Source of the DNA: SAR202 cluster bacterium bin22 | Lineage (GTDB): Bacteria; Chloroflexota; Dehalococcoidia; Lucifugimonadales; UBA3495 | Reading direction: 5' to 3' | Assembly: GCA_002238505.1 (NCBI GenBank) | Contig: MPMM01000011.1 | Span: 1-64,000 of the forward strand | DNA: 64,000 bases | In this document: positions 53,694-62,461 of the stretch, in pieces | Position numbering within the stretch: the first letter of the stretch is position 1 | How the letters are laid out: each line of letters starts with the position of its first letter | Translations under genes and position numbers: made by a program | The notes under the pieces: generated by a model | Database searches by the model: none | The model's input: only the letters and a program-made list of their open reading frames with translations | What the model was told of the DNA's origin: nothing

Positions 53694-56060
53694 ATGGAAG
53701 CACTTTGGAACGCCCTGAAGACCCTGTCAGTCTGGCAGATAATTGTCCTGGTGGCAGTAATGTTTGGTTCGGCGGCTGCCGTCTATTTTCTTTATACCAA
53801 CGCAACGCAACCCGATACCACCGAACTTGCCGAAAACCAGCAGTTGATTCCCGTCCAATACGGCGACATTGTCAACCAGGTATCCACCAACGGCAGCGTA
53901 ACCTTCCCTGAGCGGGAAACCCTGAGGTTTGGGATAGAGGGGACCATCGGGGAGCTTCTGGTAGAAAAGGGGCAGTCAGTCAGCACAGGGCAAGAACTGG
54001 CTCGGCTGGACGCGCCAACCATCGCAACCCTGGAGGAGGCGGTGGCCCAGGCCATGGTAGATGTGCTTGATGCCCAGGAAGACCTGGACGTTCTACGAGA
54101 GCCTTCTTCCGAGGCAACCAGAAACCTGGAGCTGGCTACGGCGGAGGAAGCAGTGGCATCCGCCAGGTTCGAAGTACAGCAGGCACGGGAAGCCCTGGAA
54201 GAATTGCTGGACCCGGAGTTGCCTGGCCCCCTGGAAATTGAGGCGAAGAAAGAGGAGATTGCCGCAGCAGAGTTCTTGATTCAGCAGCGCCAGGAAGAAA
54301 TGGAAGACCTTCTCAACCCCGAGCTTCCATCCAACCAGGAACTCAAGGCCCAGGAGGAATTGATTGCCGACGCCCGGGTCAAGCTGCAGGAAGCAAGGGA
54401 CAGCCGGGATGAACTGGTCAGCCGGAACCTGCAGCCCGATTATGCAATGAAACTGGCCGAAGCCCTGCAGCAACGGGCCGATGCGGAAAAGGAACTGGCT
54501 GAAATTCAACAGTCTCTGGACGAACTGGAACCCTCGGAGAGGGAACTGGCCCAGGCCAGGCAAGACCTGCTGAAGGCCCAGATCGCACTGGACGAGGCCA
54601 ACCAATCCCTGGAAGACTTTCTTGACACTCACGGCTCCAACCTGACCAACCGCCGCCACGAAAAGACAGACCTGGAGGCAGACCTGGCTTCAGCCCGGGA
54701 AACCCTGGGTTCTCTCCAGGAAGCCTATGATCAGGGGAGACTCGGGCTATCCAGCAACATTACCCGCTGGGAAATCTATGCGGTGAACCTGGAGGAGGAA
54801 CTGGAACAGGTCCGGTTCGGCATCGTCTCGGAAGTAGAAGAACTGGAGACTGACGTGGTCCTGGCCCAGGTTGCCCTGGCGGAAGCAGAAGAGCTTTTGG
54901 CAGAGGTGGAGCAGGGACCCGACGCGCTGGAGCGAGCCGCGCTGGAAGCCCGGGTCGAAGCTGTCACCGCTAACCAGGAGGTGGTGGAGCGGGATCTGGC
55001 CGAACTGGAGCAACCGGAGGTTGACCCACAGGAACTGGCCCTGAGGGACGCGCGCATTGTGCTGGCCGAAGCCAACCTGGCCCAGGCCATTGAAGACCTG
55101 GAGGAACTCAAGGAGGATCTGGGAGTGACGCCGGACACGCTGGAACTGGCGTTGAATTCCCAGCAACTGGAACTGGCCGTGGCTGCGCTGGCCGAACGAA
55201 GGGAAGAGTACGCTCAACTGCTGGAAGACATGGAATTCAAGCCGGACCCGTTCGAGGTGGCGCTGGGACAGCAGCGGATTGTGCTGGCCGAGGCCACCCT
55301 GGCGCGGGCTGAGGAAAACCTGTCCGAACTGGTACTGGAGCACGCCGGCCCTCCGGACACACTGGATGTAGCCCTGGCAGAAAAGAAGATCGTTGCGGCC
55401 AATGTGCGGCTTGCCACTGCGGAAGAAGAACTGAGGGCCGCCATTGTTACTTCGCCCCTTACCGGATACGTGGCCGAGGTAAGTGTTGAGCAGGGAGACA
55501 ACATAGAGGCGCGCGCGGCCATTATGGAAGTCGTCGATCCCACTATTGTTGAGATTGACGGCATAGTGGACGAAATCGACGTGCTTCTGGTGCAGACGGG
55601 AACGGCCGCCGAGGTTCAACTTGATGCTCTTCCGGGGATGGTCCTGGAGGGCCTAGTTACCGAGATTGCGGAAATTGCCAATAACGAACAGGGGGTAGTC
55701 AGTTTCCCCATTCGCATCCGGATGGAGGTACCCGAGGGAGTGCGCCCGCGGGAGGGCCTGAGCGCAGTGGCCAATATAGTGCTGCAAGAGGAACTAAATG
55801 TATTGCTGGTGCCGCAGCAGGCGCTGTACGGTTCCTTTGACCGGCCATTGGTCAGAATCCTGACCGACGGGGGCGTGTCGGAGCAACAGGTGGACCTGGG
55901 CAACAGGGATGACTTCTGGGTAGCAGTCAAGGCGGGTCTTTCTGAAGGAGACCAGATTATTTTCGAGTCCGCAGATGTTGGCGCCAGCGAATTCAGCTTC
56001 CGCAACCTTCGTCGCGCCACCGGAGGCAGCCTAGGGGGAGGCGGAGGCGGACGCCGCTAA
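53694..56060 (+). CDS. HlyD/RND-type periplasmic adaptor with very long coiled coil
   Basis: 788 residues. One N-terminal membrane helix (IIVLVAVMFGSAAAVYFLYT), a lipoyl half (VEKGQSVSTGQELARLDAPT), a coiled-coil region from ~residue 110 to ~595 built of AEEAL/LAEANLAQAIEDLEEL-type repeats (several near-repeats of LELAL...RIVLAEATLARAEENL), the second lipoyl half (IVTSPLTGYVAEVSVEQGDN) and beta-barrel/membrane-proximal domains (GLSEGDQIIFESAD). The coil is three to four times longer than in MacA-type adaptors. It belongs with the ATPase and permease that follow and would reach across the envelope or dock an outer component. Confidence 0.88.
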   Translation: MEALWNALKTLSVWQIIVLVAVMFGSAAAVYFLYTNATQPDTTELAENQQLIPVQYGDIVNQVSTNGSVTFPERETLRFGIEGTIGELLVEKGQSVSTGQELARLDAPTIATLEEAVAQAMVDVLDAQEDLDVLREPSSEATRNLELATAEEAVASARFEVQQAREALEELLDPELPGPLEIEAKKEEIAAAEFLIQQRQEEMEDLLNPELPSNQELKAQEELIADARVKLQEARDSRDELVSRNLQPDYAMKLAEALQQRADAEKELAEIQQSLDELEPSERELAQARQDLLKAQIALDEANQSLEDFLDTHGSNLTNRRHEKTDLEADLASARETLGSLQEAYDQGRLGLSSNITRWEIYAVNLEEELEQVRFGIVSEVEELETDVVLAQVALAEAEELLAEVEQGPDALERAALEARVEAVTANQEVVERDLAELEQPEVDPQELALRDARIVLAEANLAQAIEDLEELKEDLGVTPDTLELALNSQQLELAVAALAERREEYAQLLEDMEFKPDPFEVALGQQRIVLAEATLARAEENLSELVLEHAGPPDTLDVALAEKKIVAANVRLATAEEELRAAIVTSPLTGYVAEVSVEQGDNIEARAAIMEVVDPTIVEIDGIVDEIDVLLVQTGTAAEVQLDALPGMVLEGLVTEIAEIANNEQGVVSFPIRIRMEVPEGVRPREGLSAVANIVLQEELNVLLVPQQALYGSFDRPLVRILTDGGVSEQQVDLGNRDDFWVAVKAGLSEGDQIIFESADVGASEFSFRNLRRATGGSLGGGGGGRR

Positions 56061-56076
56061 AGGGGCTTCGGCAATA

Positions 56077-56781
56077 ATGGTCAAGGACGAGAGCGTGAAT
56101 CCGGCAACAATTGAACTCCGGAATGTTACCAAGACCTACCGAATCGGCGACATTGAGGTGGGCGCCCTCCGGGGTGTTTCCGTGTCGATACAGGCAGGTG
56201 AGATGGTGGCAATTATGGGGGCATCCGGTTCCGGCAAATCCACCATGATGAATATTCTGGGGTGCCTGGACGTGCCCACGGCCGGCGAGTATTACCTGGA
56301 GGGGGAAAACGTGGGCCGGCTCAGCGACGACCGCCTGGCCGACATCCGCAACCGCAAAATCGGTTTCGTTTTCCAGACCTACAATCTGCTGCCCCGGCTG
56401 ACGGCTCTGGCCAACGTGGAGTTACCCCTGCTTTACGGCAACGGTCATAACCGGCGGCGACGTTCACTCCAGGCTTTGAACCGGGTGGGGCTGGCCGAAA
56501 GGGTGGGACACCGGCCCGTAGAACTTTCCGGCGGTCAGCAGCAGCGGGTGGGAATCGCCAGGGCCCTGGTGAAGGAGCCCAGCATTCTCCTTGCCGACGA
56601 GCCCACCGGAAATCTGGACAGCCAGTCCAGTGAGGAAGTGGTCGCCATACTCCAGGACCTGAACCGGAGGGAAGGCCTCACGGTCATAATCGTAACCCAC
56701 GAACCCGACATCGCCGCCGCCACCCGCCGGACGATTACCATGCTGGACGGTCTGGTGACCGACGATAGGGAAATCGCATGA
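56077..56781 (+). CDS. MacB/LolD-type ABC ATP-binding protein
   Basis: 234 residues. IELRNVTKTYRIGDIEVGAL, Walker A MGASGSGKSTMMNILGCLD, Q-loop FVFQTYNLLPRLTALANVEL, signature PVELSGGQQQRVGIARALVK, Walker B ILLADEPTGNLDS, and IIVTHEPDIAA. Classic MacB-type nucleotide-binding domain, here separate from its membrane part. It overlaps the permease start by four bases (ATGA), so the two are translationally coupled. Confidence 0.93.
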   Translation: MVKDESVNPATIELRNVTKTYRIGDIEVGALRGVSVSIQAGEMVAIMGASGSGKSTMMNILGCLDVPTAGEYYLEGENVGRLSDDRLADIRNRKIGFVFQTYNLLPRLTALANVELPLLYGNGHNRRRRSLQALNRVGLAERVGHRPVELSGGQQQRVGIARALVKEPSILLADEPTGNLDSQSSEEVVAILQDLNRREGLTVIIVTHEPDIAAATRRTITMLDGLVTDDREIA

Positions 56782-58025
56782 ATCCCCTGGCGACTTTTCG
56801 GATAGCGCTGGCCTCCCTGGGCGCCAACAAGCTGCGTTCGGGCCTGACCCTGCTGGGAATCGTCATCGGCGTTTCCGCAGTTATCTCCCTGATGGCCATT
56901 GGCCAGGGGGTGCAGCAGGCTATTACTTCCAACATCGAGTCCCTGGGAACCAACCTCCTTTTCGTACAACCCGGCGATTCGTTCCAGGGAGGTGTTGGCG
57001 GGGGGGCTGGCAGCGCGGGGACCCTGACCCTGGAAGATGCTTACGCTCTTGAAGATGCCGTATTTGCTCCGCTGGTCAAGTCAGTAGCTCCTGAAATCCG
57101 GGCCTCAGCCCAGGTGTCGGCGGGGCGCAACAACACCTTCGTACAGATTATTGGAGTTACTCCGGAGTACGAGGATGTACGCAACTCTCCCGTGGAGGAT
57201 GGGCAATTTGTGACGGCGGGACAACTGGCCAACAACTCCCAGGTGGCCGTTCTGGGAGCGACCATCAACGAGACCCTGTTCGGAAACAGGGACCCGCTGG
57301 GCCAGCCTATCCGGATCAACGGGCGACAGTTTGAGGTAATTGGCACTCTGAAGAGCAAAGGGGGCGGCTTTTTCGGCAGCCTGGACAGCCAGATCCTGGT
57401 CCCCATAACCACCGCCTACTACCGCATAAATTCCCAGCGCACCACCCACGGGGAAATCAGCGTCGATTCCATTAACGTGCAGATGCCGGACATTGCATCA
57501 ATGGACTCGGGCATGCGCCAGGTCGCCACGGTACTGCGCCTGCGCCACCACATCACCGGCGATGACGACTTTGTCATTACCAACCAACAGCAGACCATTG
57601 AGACCCTGGAGGAGACCACCAGCACCTTCGTGATATTCCTCGGAGCCATCGCGGGCATATCGCTGCTGGTGGGCGGCATTGGAATTATGAACATCATGCT
57701 GGTTTCGGTTACTGAACGTACCCGGGAAATTGGCATCCGCAAGGCAATGGGCGCCAAGCGTCGGGACATTCTGCTGCAGTTCATGTCGGAAGCCACCCTG
57801 CTCAGCCTCGGGGGAGGAGCGGCAGGTGTCATGGCGGGGGCCAGTGTCGCCGGCCTGTTGAACGGCCGCCCCCTGCTGGGCAACAACCCCATGCAGACGG
57901 CCTTTAGCTGGGACATTGCCCTCCTTGCCCTGGGGGTGTCGGCTGCAATAGGTCTATTCTTCGGCATCTACCCGGCCATGCGGGCGGCCAGCCTGCATCC
58001 AATAGATGCGCTTCGCTACGAGTAA
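56778..58025 (+). CDS. MacB-like ABC permease (FtsX family)
   Basis: 415 residues. TM1 near LTLLGIVIGVSAVISLMAIG, a periplasmic MacB-type domain to ~residue 280 (with VGGGAGSAGTLTLEDAYALE and NSQVAVLGATINETLFGNRD), then three C-terminal helices: FVIFLGAIAGISLLVGGIGI, then IMLVSVTERTREIGIRKAMG coupling region, LLSLGGGAAGVMAGASVAGL and LLALGVSAAIGLFFGIYPAM. Mechanotransmission-type transporter that drives the adaptor rather than passing substrate through the membrane. Part of the tripartite set with genes before it. Confidence 0.92.
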   Translation: MNPLATFRIALASLGANKLRSGLTLLGIVIGVSAVISLMAIGQGVQQAITSNIESLGTNLLFVQPGDSFQGGVGGGAGSAGTLTLEDAYALEDAVFAPLVKSVAPEIRASAQVSAGRNNTFVQIIGVTPEYEDVRNSPVEDGQFVTAGQLANNSQVAVLGATINETLFGNRDPLGQPIRINGRQFEVIGTLKSKGGGFFGSLDSQILVPITTAYYRINSQRTTHGEISVDSINVQMPDIASMDSGMRQVATVLRLRHHITGDDDFVITNQQQTIETLEETTSTFVIFLGAIAGISLLVGGIGIMNIMLVSVTERTREIGIRKAMGAKRRDILLQFMSEATLLSLGGGAAGVMAGASVAGLLNGRPLLGNNPMQTAFSWDIALLALGVSAAIGLFFGIYPAMRAASLHPIDALRYE

Positions 58026-58035
58026 GGGAGGCAAA

Positions 58036-58878
58036 ATGAACCGGTCATTCATCATGCTGCTGGTCCTGGTCCTCTTCCTGGGCGCAGGTTTTGGCGGCTC
58101 GTTTATCGGTGGCGTCATTTACGGTCAAACCCTGGAGGACGAAACCAGCGAGCTATCGCCAAGGCTGGGAGCAGCAGGCCAGTTTCCGGGCGGCGACGCC
58201 GGAGCGGCGGCGGGCCAGCGCGGACTGGGCAGGCAGGGGCAAGGAGGCGGCTTTGCCGGTGGGCAGGCAGCGGGAGAGCAGCAGCAGGCCCTTCAACCCG
58301 CCGGACCAGGCAATGCTTCCGGAAGACAGGGCCGGGGCGGCCAGGCCGGAGCGGCCACCGAGCAACTGGGCGGTGGAGAAGGCAACCAGACTGAAGGACA
58401 ACCTGCCCAAGTGCAGCCTGTAAGCGAACCGGAAGGACGGCAGCGAGACGGGACAGGTCAATCCGTTGACAGCCAGGCTGCGAACGAAGCGGCCGCCCCG
58501 GAATCGGCGGCGGCAGGAAACCCCGCTACGCAGACAACTCCATCCATGGAGGATGAAGCCAGTGCAGGAGGCAGCAGCGAGGCATCTGGACGAAGCAGTC
58601 TGGTGGGAACAGTCAGTTCGCTGGAGGGAGATACCCTGACCGTGATTTCGGCGAGAGGCGAGACGGCGGCAATGCTTTCAGATTCCACTTCCGTGTTCCA
58701 GATAGCTGAATCCTCGCGGGATTCCCTCACCAGCGAAACCCTGGTCCGGGTCATTGGCAGCAGAAGCCAGGAGGGTGGTCTGGCAGCGCAGTCAGTAATC
58801 ATCATGCCCGCGGGAACTGAAGACCTGTTTGGAGCAGCAGGCGGACCAGGTGGACGCCGCCGGGGAGTAGGTCCGTAA
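58036..58878 (+). CDS. Exported low-complexity protein with C-terminal DUF5666-like domain
   Basis: About 280 residues from ATG 58036 (GGGAGGCAAA upstream). Leader IMLLVLVLFLGAGFGGSFIG and possible membrane helix; residues ~45-195 Gly/Gln/Ala-rich low complexity; the last ~75 residues (SLVGTVSSLEGDTLTVISAR ... VRVIGSRSQEGGLAAQSVII) look like a DUF5666/OB-type beta domain. It follows the permease by 10 bases, so it is part of the operon. Role unknown; perhaps an extracytoplasmic partner of the adaptor. Confidence 0.7.
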   Translation: MNRSFIMLLVLVLFLGAGFGGSFIGGVIYGQTLEDETSELSPRLGAAGQFPGGDAGAAAGQRGLGRQGQGGGFAGGQAAGEQQQALQPAGPGNASGRQGRGGQAGAATEQLGGGEGNQTEGQPAQVQPVSEPEGRQRDGTGQSVDSQAANEAAAPESAAAGNPATQTTPSMEDEASAGGSSEASGRSSLVGTVSSLEGDTLTVISARGETAAMLSDSTSVFQIAESSRDSLTSETLVRVIGSRSQEGGLAAQSVIIMPAGTEDLFGAAGGPGGRRRGVGP

Positions 58879-58940
58879 CCATATCCTGGTCATAACCTAC
58901 TCTTACACCAACTACACGGACGTAGAAAACCCGAGAACAA

Positions 58941-58966
58941 AAGGGGTGGCGTGGAAGCCACCCCTT
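58941..58966. terminator. Bidirectional terminator between convergent genes
   Basis: AAGGGGTGGC (58941-58950) pairs with GCCACCCCTT (58957-58966) with a six-base loop, in the short spacer between the end of the plus-strand operon (58878) and the end of the selenoprotein gene (58992). The minus side is followed by TTGTTCTC; T tracts are weak. Confidence 0.5.
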
Positions 58967-58991
58967 CATGCATATCTGATCCTGGGGAGGG

Positions 58992-59600
58992 CTACTTCGC
59001 CCCGCCCTCAATCATGGTGGTCATTTCTTCGACACTCTTGTCGCCAAAATCGGGCTCTCCACCGTTGATACGGTAGGTGGGGGTGCCGAACACTCCCAGG
59101 TCCTTGGCCTCCTGGTGCTCGTCCAGGACATACTGCCGGTACTGCCCCGAATCCAGGGCGTCAGACAACTCCTGCCGGTCCAGGCCACATTCGGCTCCCA
59201 GATCCAGCAGCACTTCCTTATTGCCCAGGTCAACCCCATCTTCCCAGTAGGCCCTGGCCGCAGCGTGGTGGAACTCGCCATCCACACCCTTGGCTTTGGC
59301 AAAGGCCGTGGCTTCATGGGCCATGTTTGTGTTGGGGCTCAACGACGGCCGGCGCATTTCGATGCCTGCTTCCTGAGCCCTTTCCTTCCAGGCGTCATTC
59401 AGCTCCGTTTCCGTCTCACCTTCCCGCAGAGGCCGGGGTTCACCCTCAATGGGACGCTCGGGGGCCAGGAGATATGGCCGCCGGTCTATGGCGGCTCCCG
59501 TGGCTTCCGCTGCCTTGTCCAGCCTGACCAGGCCGACATAGCACCAGGGTCAAGTATAGTCGTACCAGACGACTACGTTAGTTGCATTACTGGATGTCAT
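58992..59600 (-). CDS. DsbA-family thiol oxidoreductase, selenocysteine-containing (UPWC)
   Basis: 202 residues if TGA at 59552-59550 encodes selenocysteine at position 17. ATG 59600 has a consensus AAGGAGG upstream. The reading is MTSSNATNVVVWYDYT-Sec-PWCYVGLVRL, where DsbA/FrnE-like proteins have a Cys-Pro-Trp-Cys active site at exactly this place in a DYxCPWCYxG context. The rest is uninterrupted: RRPSLSPNTNMAHEATAFAK, a helical insert, and the cis-Pro loop LGVFGTPTYRING. No signal peptide, so it is probably cytoplasmic. A hairpin with a GGUC loop follows the TGA (see SECIS). Related to 2-hydroxychromene-2-carboxylate isomerase and FrnE. Likely a cytosolic disulfide or peroxide-linked redox enzyme. 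Confidence 0.88.
59516..59538 (-). promoter_or_regulatory. Bacterial SECIS element of the DsbA selenoprotein
   Basis: Starting 11 bases after the TGA, the minus strand TGTCGGCCT pairs with AGGCTGGACA-type sequence: nine pairs including one G-U, with a single bulged G, capped by tetraloop GGUC (59529-59526). Its position and GGUC loop closely match the E. coli fdhF SECIS (loop AGGUCU). It overlaps the codons for YVGLVRLD. Confidence 0.75.
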
Positions 59601-59637
59601 AACGGGCCCTCCTTAGTACTGTCCAGAAATTTGGCGT

Positions 59638-59643
59638 ATTGTA
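59638..59643 (-). promoter_or_regulatory. Putative extended -10 promoter of the DsbA selenoprotein gene
   Basis: Minus strand TGGTACAAT, with TACAAT at 59643-59638, about 40 bases before the start. The -35 region is poor; the TGn extension may compensate. Confidence 0.4.
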
Positions 59644-59738
59644 CCACGGCAGTAGAGCGCTCACGCCGGAGCCCCTCTTTAGAAAACGGCAAGAGGGAGT
59701 GGCTGGCTGACCTGCCCTGTTTGGTTCGCCAAACTACT

Positions 59739-59768
59739 TTCAAGAAGGTCCGAACAATCCGGTATAAT
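59739..59768 (+). promoter_or_regulatory. Putative promoter of the amidohydrolase gene
   Basis: TTCAAG (59739-59744), 18-base spacer, perfect TATAAT (59763-59768), about 57 bases before the ATG. Divergent from the selenoprotein promoter. Confidence 0.5.
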
Positions 59769-59825
59769 GGGGCCGGCTCCAACTGTGTATCTCACACCAT
59801 CCTGCCGATAATGAAGGAGGCCACT

Positions 59826-60845
59826 ATGCCATTCGGAGGCAATGACTGGCTGGCTTTAACCCAGGAAGAGACACTTGAACCCGAGATTCCCATAATTGAC
59901 CCCCATCACCACTTCTGGGACAAGCGAGCGGAGCGCATACCTTACCAGCGATACCTGCTGCAGGAACTGGCAGACGACGTACATGCCGGACACAACATGG
60001 TTTCCACTGTCTTTATTGAAGCGAGGGCAATGTACCGGGCCGACGGTCCAGACGAGATGCGGCCCATAGGGGAGGTGGAGTTTGTCCAGGGACAGGGCGC
60101 GGCCAGCGCCAGCGGGCTGTACGGTCCCTGCCGGGCCGCTGCCGCCATCATCGGCCACGCAAACCTGAACCTGGGCGCCGAGGTGGAAGGGGTGCTGGAC
60201 GCCCTGCACGATGCCAGCCCCTACCATTTCAGGGGCATCCGCCACTCGGTGACCTGGGACCCGCACCCCGAAGTGGAAAACACCGCCGCCCACAACATGC
60301 CAGGCCAACTGGCCAGCGATAAGTTCCGCGAGGGGGCCAGAGTTCTTGCCTCCAAGGGCCTTACCCTGGAAGGCTGGCTATACTTTCCCCAGTTGCAGGA
60401 GATGGCCGACTTCGCCAAAGGGGTTCCCGACCTGACCATCATCCTGAACCACATCGGCGGACTGCTGCGGGTGGGTCCCTACGCCAACGGGGGCGAGGAG
60501 CTAATGGACACCTGGCGCAAGGGCATTGCCGCCGTGGCCGAATGCCCCAACGTGGTTTGCAAGCTGGGCGGCATTGGCATGCCCCGCACCGGCTTCGACT
60601 GGCACCTGCGCGACAAGCCCATCGGGTCAGAGGAACTGGCCAGTGACATGGCGCCCATTATCAACTACTGTATCGAGCAGTTCGGGCCAAGCCGCTGCAT
60701 GTTTGAGAGCAACTTCCCGGTGGACAAGGTTTCCTACTCGCACCACATTCTGTACAACGCCTTCAAGCGGCTGTCGGCGAGCTACTCCGCCAGCGAACGG
60801 GCCGACATGTTCCACGATGTGGCGGCGAGGGTTTACCACGTCTAG
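59826..60845 (+). CDS. Amidohydrolase-family (TIM-barrel) hydrolase
   Basis: 339 residues from ATG 59826 (AAGGAGG six bases upstream). Amidohydrolase-2 type: IPIIDPHHHFWDKRAERIPY (metal His pair), NMVSTVFIEARAMYRADGPD, HFRGIRHSVTWDPHPEVEN, TIILNHIGGLLRVGPYANGG, and CMFESNFPVDKVSYS (terminal Asp ligand). Resembles lactonase and gluconolactonase/L-fuconolactonase-like proteins that hydrolyse lactones or decarboxylate small acids. A free-standing gene; a terminator follows at 60931. Confidence 0.88.
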   Translation: MPFGGNDWLALTQEETLEPEIPIIDPHHHFWDKRAERIPYQRYLLQELADDVHAGHNMVSTVFIEARAMYRADGPDEMRPIGEVEFVQGQGAASASGLYGPCRAAAAIIGHANLNLGAEVEGVLDALHDASPYHFRGIRHSVTWDPHPEVENTAAHNMPGQLASDKFREGARVLASKGLTLEGWLYFPQLQEMADFAKGVPDLTIILNHIGGLLRVGPYANGGEELMDTWRKGIAAVAECPNVVCKLGGIGMPRTGFDWHLRDKPIGSEELASDMAPIINYCIEQFGPSRCMFESNFPVDKVSYSHHILYNAFKRLSASYSASERADMFHDVAARVYHV

Positions 60846-60930
60846 CGGGCAACAAGGCGCAGTACGGGGCTCCCTGTTTTCTCGAGCGAAGTAACAGGAT
60901 CTGTCCCTGGAAAGCTTGTAATCAACGACA

Positions 60931-60964
60931 CAGGGGCGGGTCTTATCCCGCCCCTGACTTTTTG
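60931..60964 (+). terminator. Intrinsic terminator after the amidohydrolase
   Basis: CAGGGGCGGG (60931-60940), loop TCTTAT, CCCGCCCCTG (60947-60956), then ACTTTTTG. Ten perfect pairs and a T-rich tail. It may also serve the opposite-strand amidase ending at 61009. Confidence 0.8.
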
Positions 60965-61008
60965 AGTTGCTGTTCCAGGTTTCGCCACGTACGCCTTGAG
61001 GACAGCGG

Positions 61009-62415
61009 CTAGATTGGTGGCTTCATTTCGTGCCAGCCAGCATGCTGCTGGTAGGTGTAAGCCGCCTGGATGACGCCGGGCTCGTCGAAAGGCTTGCCGG
61101 CGATCTGCATTCCGATGGGGAGACCATCCTCGGTGAAACCGCAGGGCACTGAGATGGCGGGCAGGCCGGTAACATTGAAGGGAGCGGTGAAACTCTTTCC
61201 CCGGACCGTTGCGGTTGGGTCATATCCTTCGAAGGCGGCTGCCGGCTGGGTCATGGTGGGGGTCACCAGGAAGTCCACTGTTTTCATCACCTGGGCAAAG
61301 TCGCGCCGCGCCCAGGTTCGCACTCGCTGGGCCTGGAGGTAGTCGGAGGCGTTCAACATTCCACCAATGCGGAAGCGCCCCCGAACAATCTCACCAAATT
61401 CTTGCGGCCTGGTCTTGAGATTCGGTTCATGGTAGGCGAAGGCCTCGCTGACCATGATTACCGAGTTGGCGGCACGCACGTAGTCCAGGCTGGGCAGGGT
61501 CACTTCCTCAATGTGGGCGCCCAACCCCTCCAGCACGGTTACGGCCTGTTCCACTCTGGTTACCACCTCGCGGTTCACTCCGGGGTCGTCGGCAAAGAAG
61601 TAATGCCGAGGCAACCCGATTCTGACTCCCCGAATATCCTCCCGCAAGGAACGGGAATAGTCCGGCACCGGAGCCTTGCTGGAAGTCGGGTCACGGGGGT
61701 CGTGACCGGCAATGGCCTGCAGCATGATGGCGGTATCTTCCACGGTACGGGTCATGGGGCCAGCGTGGTCCTGGGACCAGCTCAGCGTCACCACGCCAAA
61801 GCGACTGACGCGGCCGTAGGTGGCCTTAAGCCCGACAATACCGCACAGGGAGGCTGGGCCACGAATGGACCCTCCGGTGCAGGAACCCAGGGCGCCGGCG
61901 CACTGCCCGGACGCCACTGCCGAGCCTGAGCCGCTGCTGGAGCCTCCGGTTATGTGGGCCAGGTTCCACGGGTTGCAGGCCGGCTCGAAGGGTGTGGTCC
62001 AGTCAGGACCGCCCAGGGCGAATTCATGCATAGCCAGCTTGCCCAGCAGGACTCCACCGGCCTCCTTGAGCCTGGCAGTTGTGGTGGCGTCCTCGGTAGG
62101 AACCCGGTCAATGTCCACCTGGGAACCGGAGGTAGTCCGGATACCGGCGGTATCGTACAGGTCCTTCAGGGCAAAGGGTATGCCGTGCATCGGCCCCTTG
62201 TAGGCCCCACGAAGGATATCTGCCTCAGCGGTACGCGCCTGGGCCAGCGCATCGTCTGCCAGCAGCATTATAAAAGAATGGAGGCGCTCGTCGGTGGCTT
62301 CGATACGGTCCAGGCAGGCGCGGGTCAGTTCTACCGGAGACAGTTCTCCCTTTCGAATCAGTTCGCCGGCTTGCCGAATGGTCAGGTAATGGAGTTGAGC
62401 GTCGGAAGTTGACAT
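61009..62415 (-). CDS. Amidase (amidase signature family)
   Basis: 468 residues. Ser-cis-Ser-Lys triad context: GIPFALKDLYDTAGIRTTSG (Lys), ITGGSSSGSGSAVASGQCAG (cis-Ser), and ALGSCTGGSIRGPASLCGIV (Ser nucleophile). GatA/AtzE-like overall, with KATYGRVSRFGVVTLSWSQD and the C-terminal GLPAISVPCGFTEDGLPIGM. Hydrolyses carboxamides. It is followed upstream by a 66-residue protein (62662-62462) resembling AtzG/GatC-type small partners, so a small-subunit-assisted amidase of the AtzE type is inferred rather than a tRNA amidotransferase. Confidence 0.9.
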   Translation of the reverse strand: MSTSDAQLHYLTIRQAGELIRKGELSPVELTRACLDRIEATDERLHSFIMLLADDALAQARTAEADILRGAYKGPMHGIPFALKDLYDTAGIRTTSGSQVDIDRVPTEDATTTARLKEAGGVLLGKLAMHEFALGGPDWTTPFEPACNPWNLAHITGGSSSGSGSAVASGQCAGALGSCTGGSIRGPASLCGIVGLKATYGRVSRFGVVTLSWSQDHAGPMTRTVEDTAIMLQAIAGHDPRDPTSSKAPVPDYSRSLREDIRGVRIGLPRHYFFADDPGVNREVVTRVEQAVTVLEGLGAHIEEVTLPSLDYVRAANSVIMVSEAFAYHEPNLKTRPQEFGEIVRGRFRIGGMLNASDYLQAQRVRTWARRDFAQVMKTVDFLVTPTMTQPAAAFEGYDPTATVRGKSFTAPFNVTGLPAISVPCGFTEDGLPIGMQIAGKPFDEPGVIQAAYTYQQHAGWHEMKPPI

Positions 62416-62461
62416 TGTTGCAGTCCTCCTTGAATTGGCTGGTTAGACCTGTGAACCCTTG

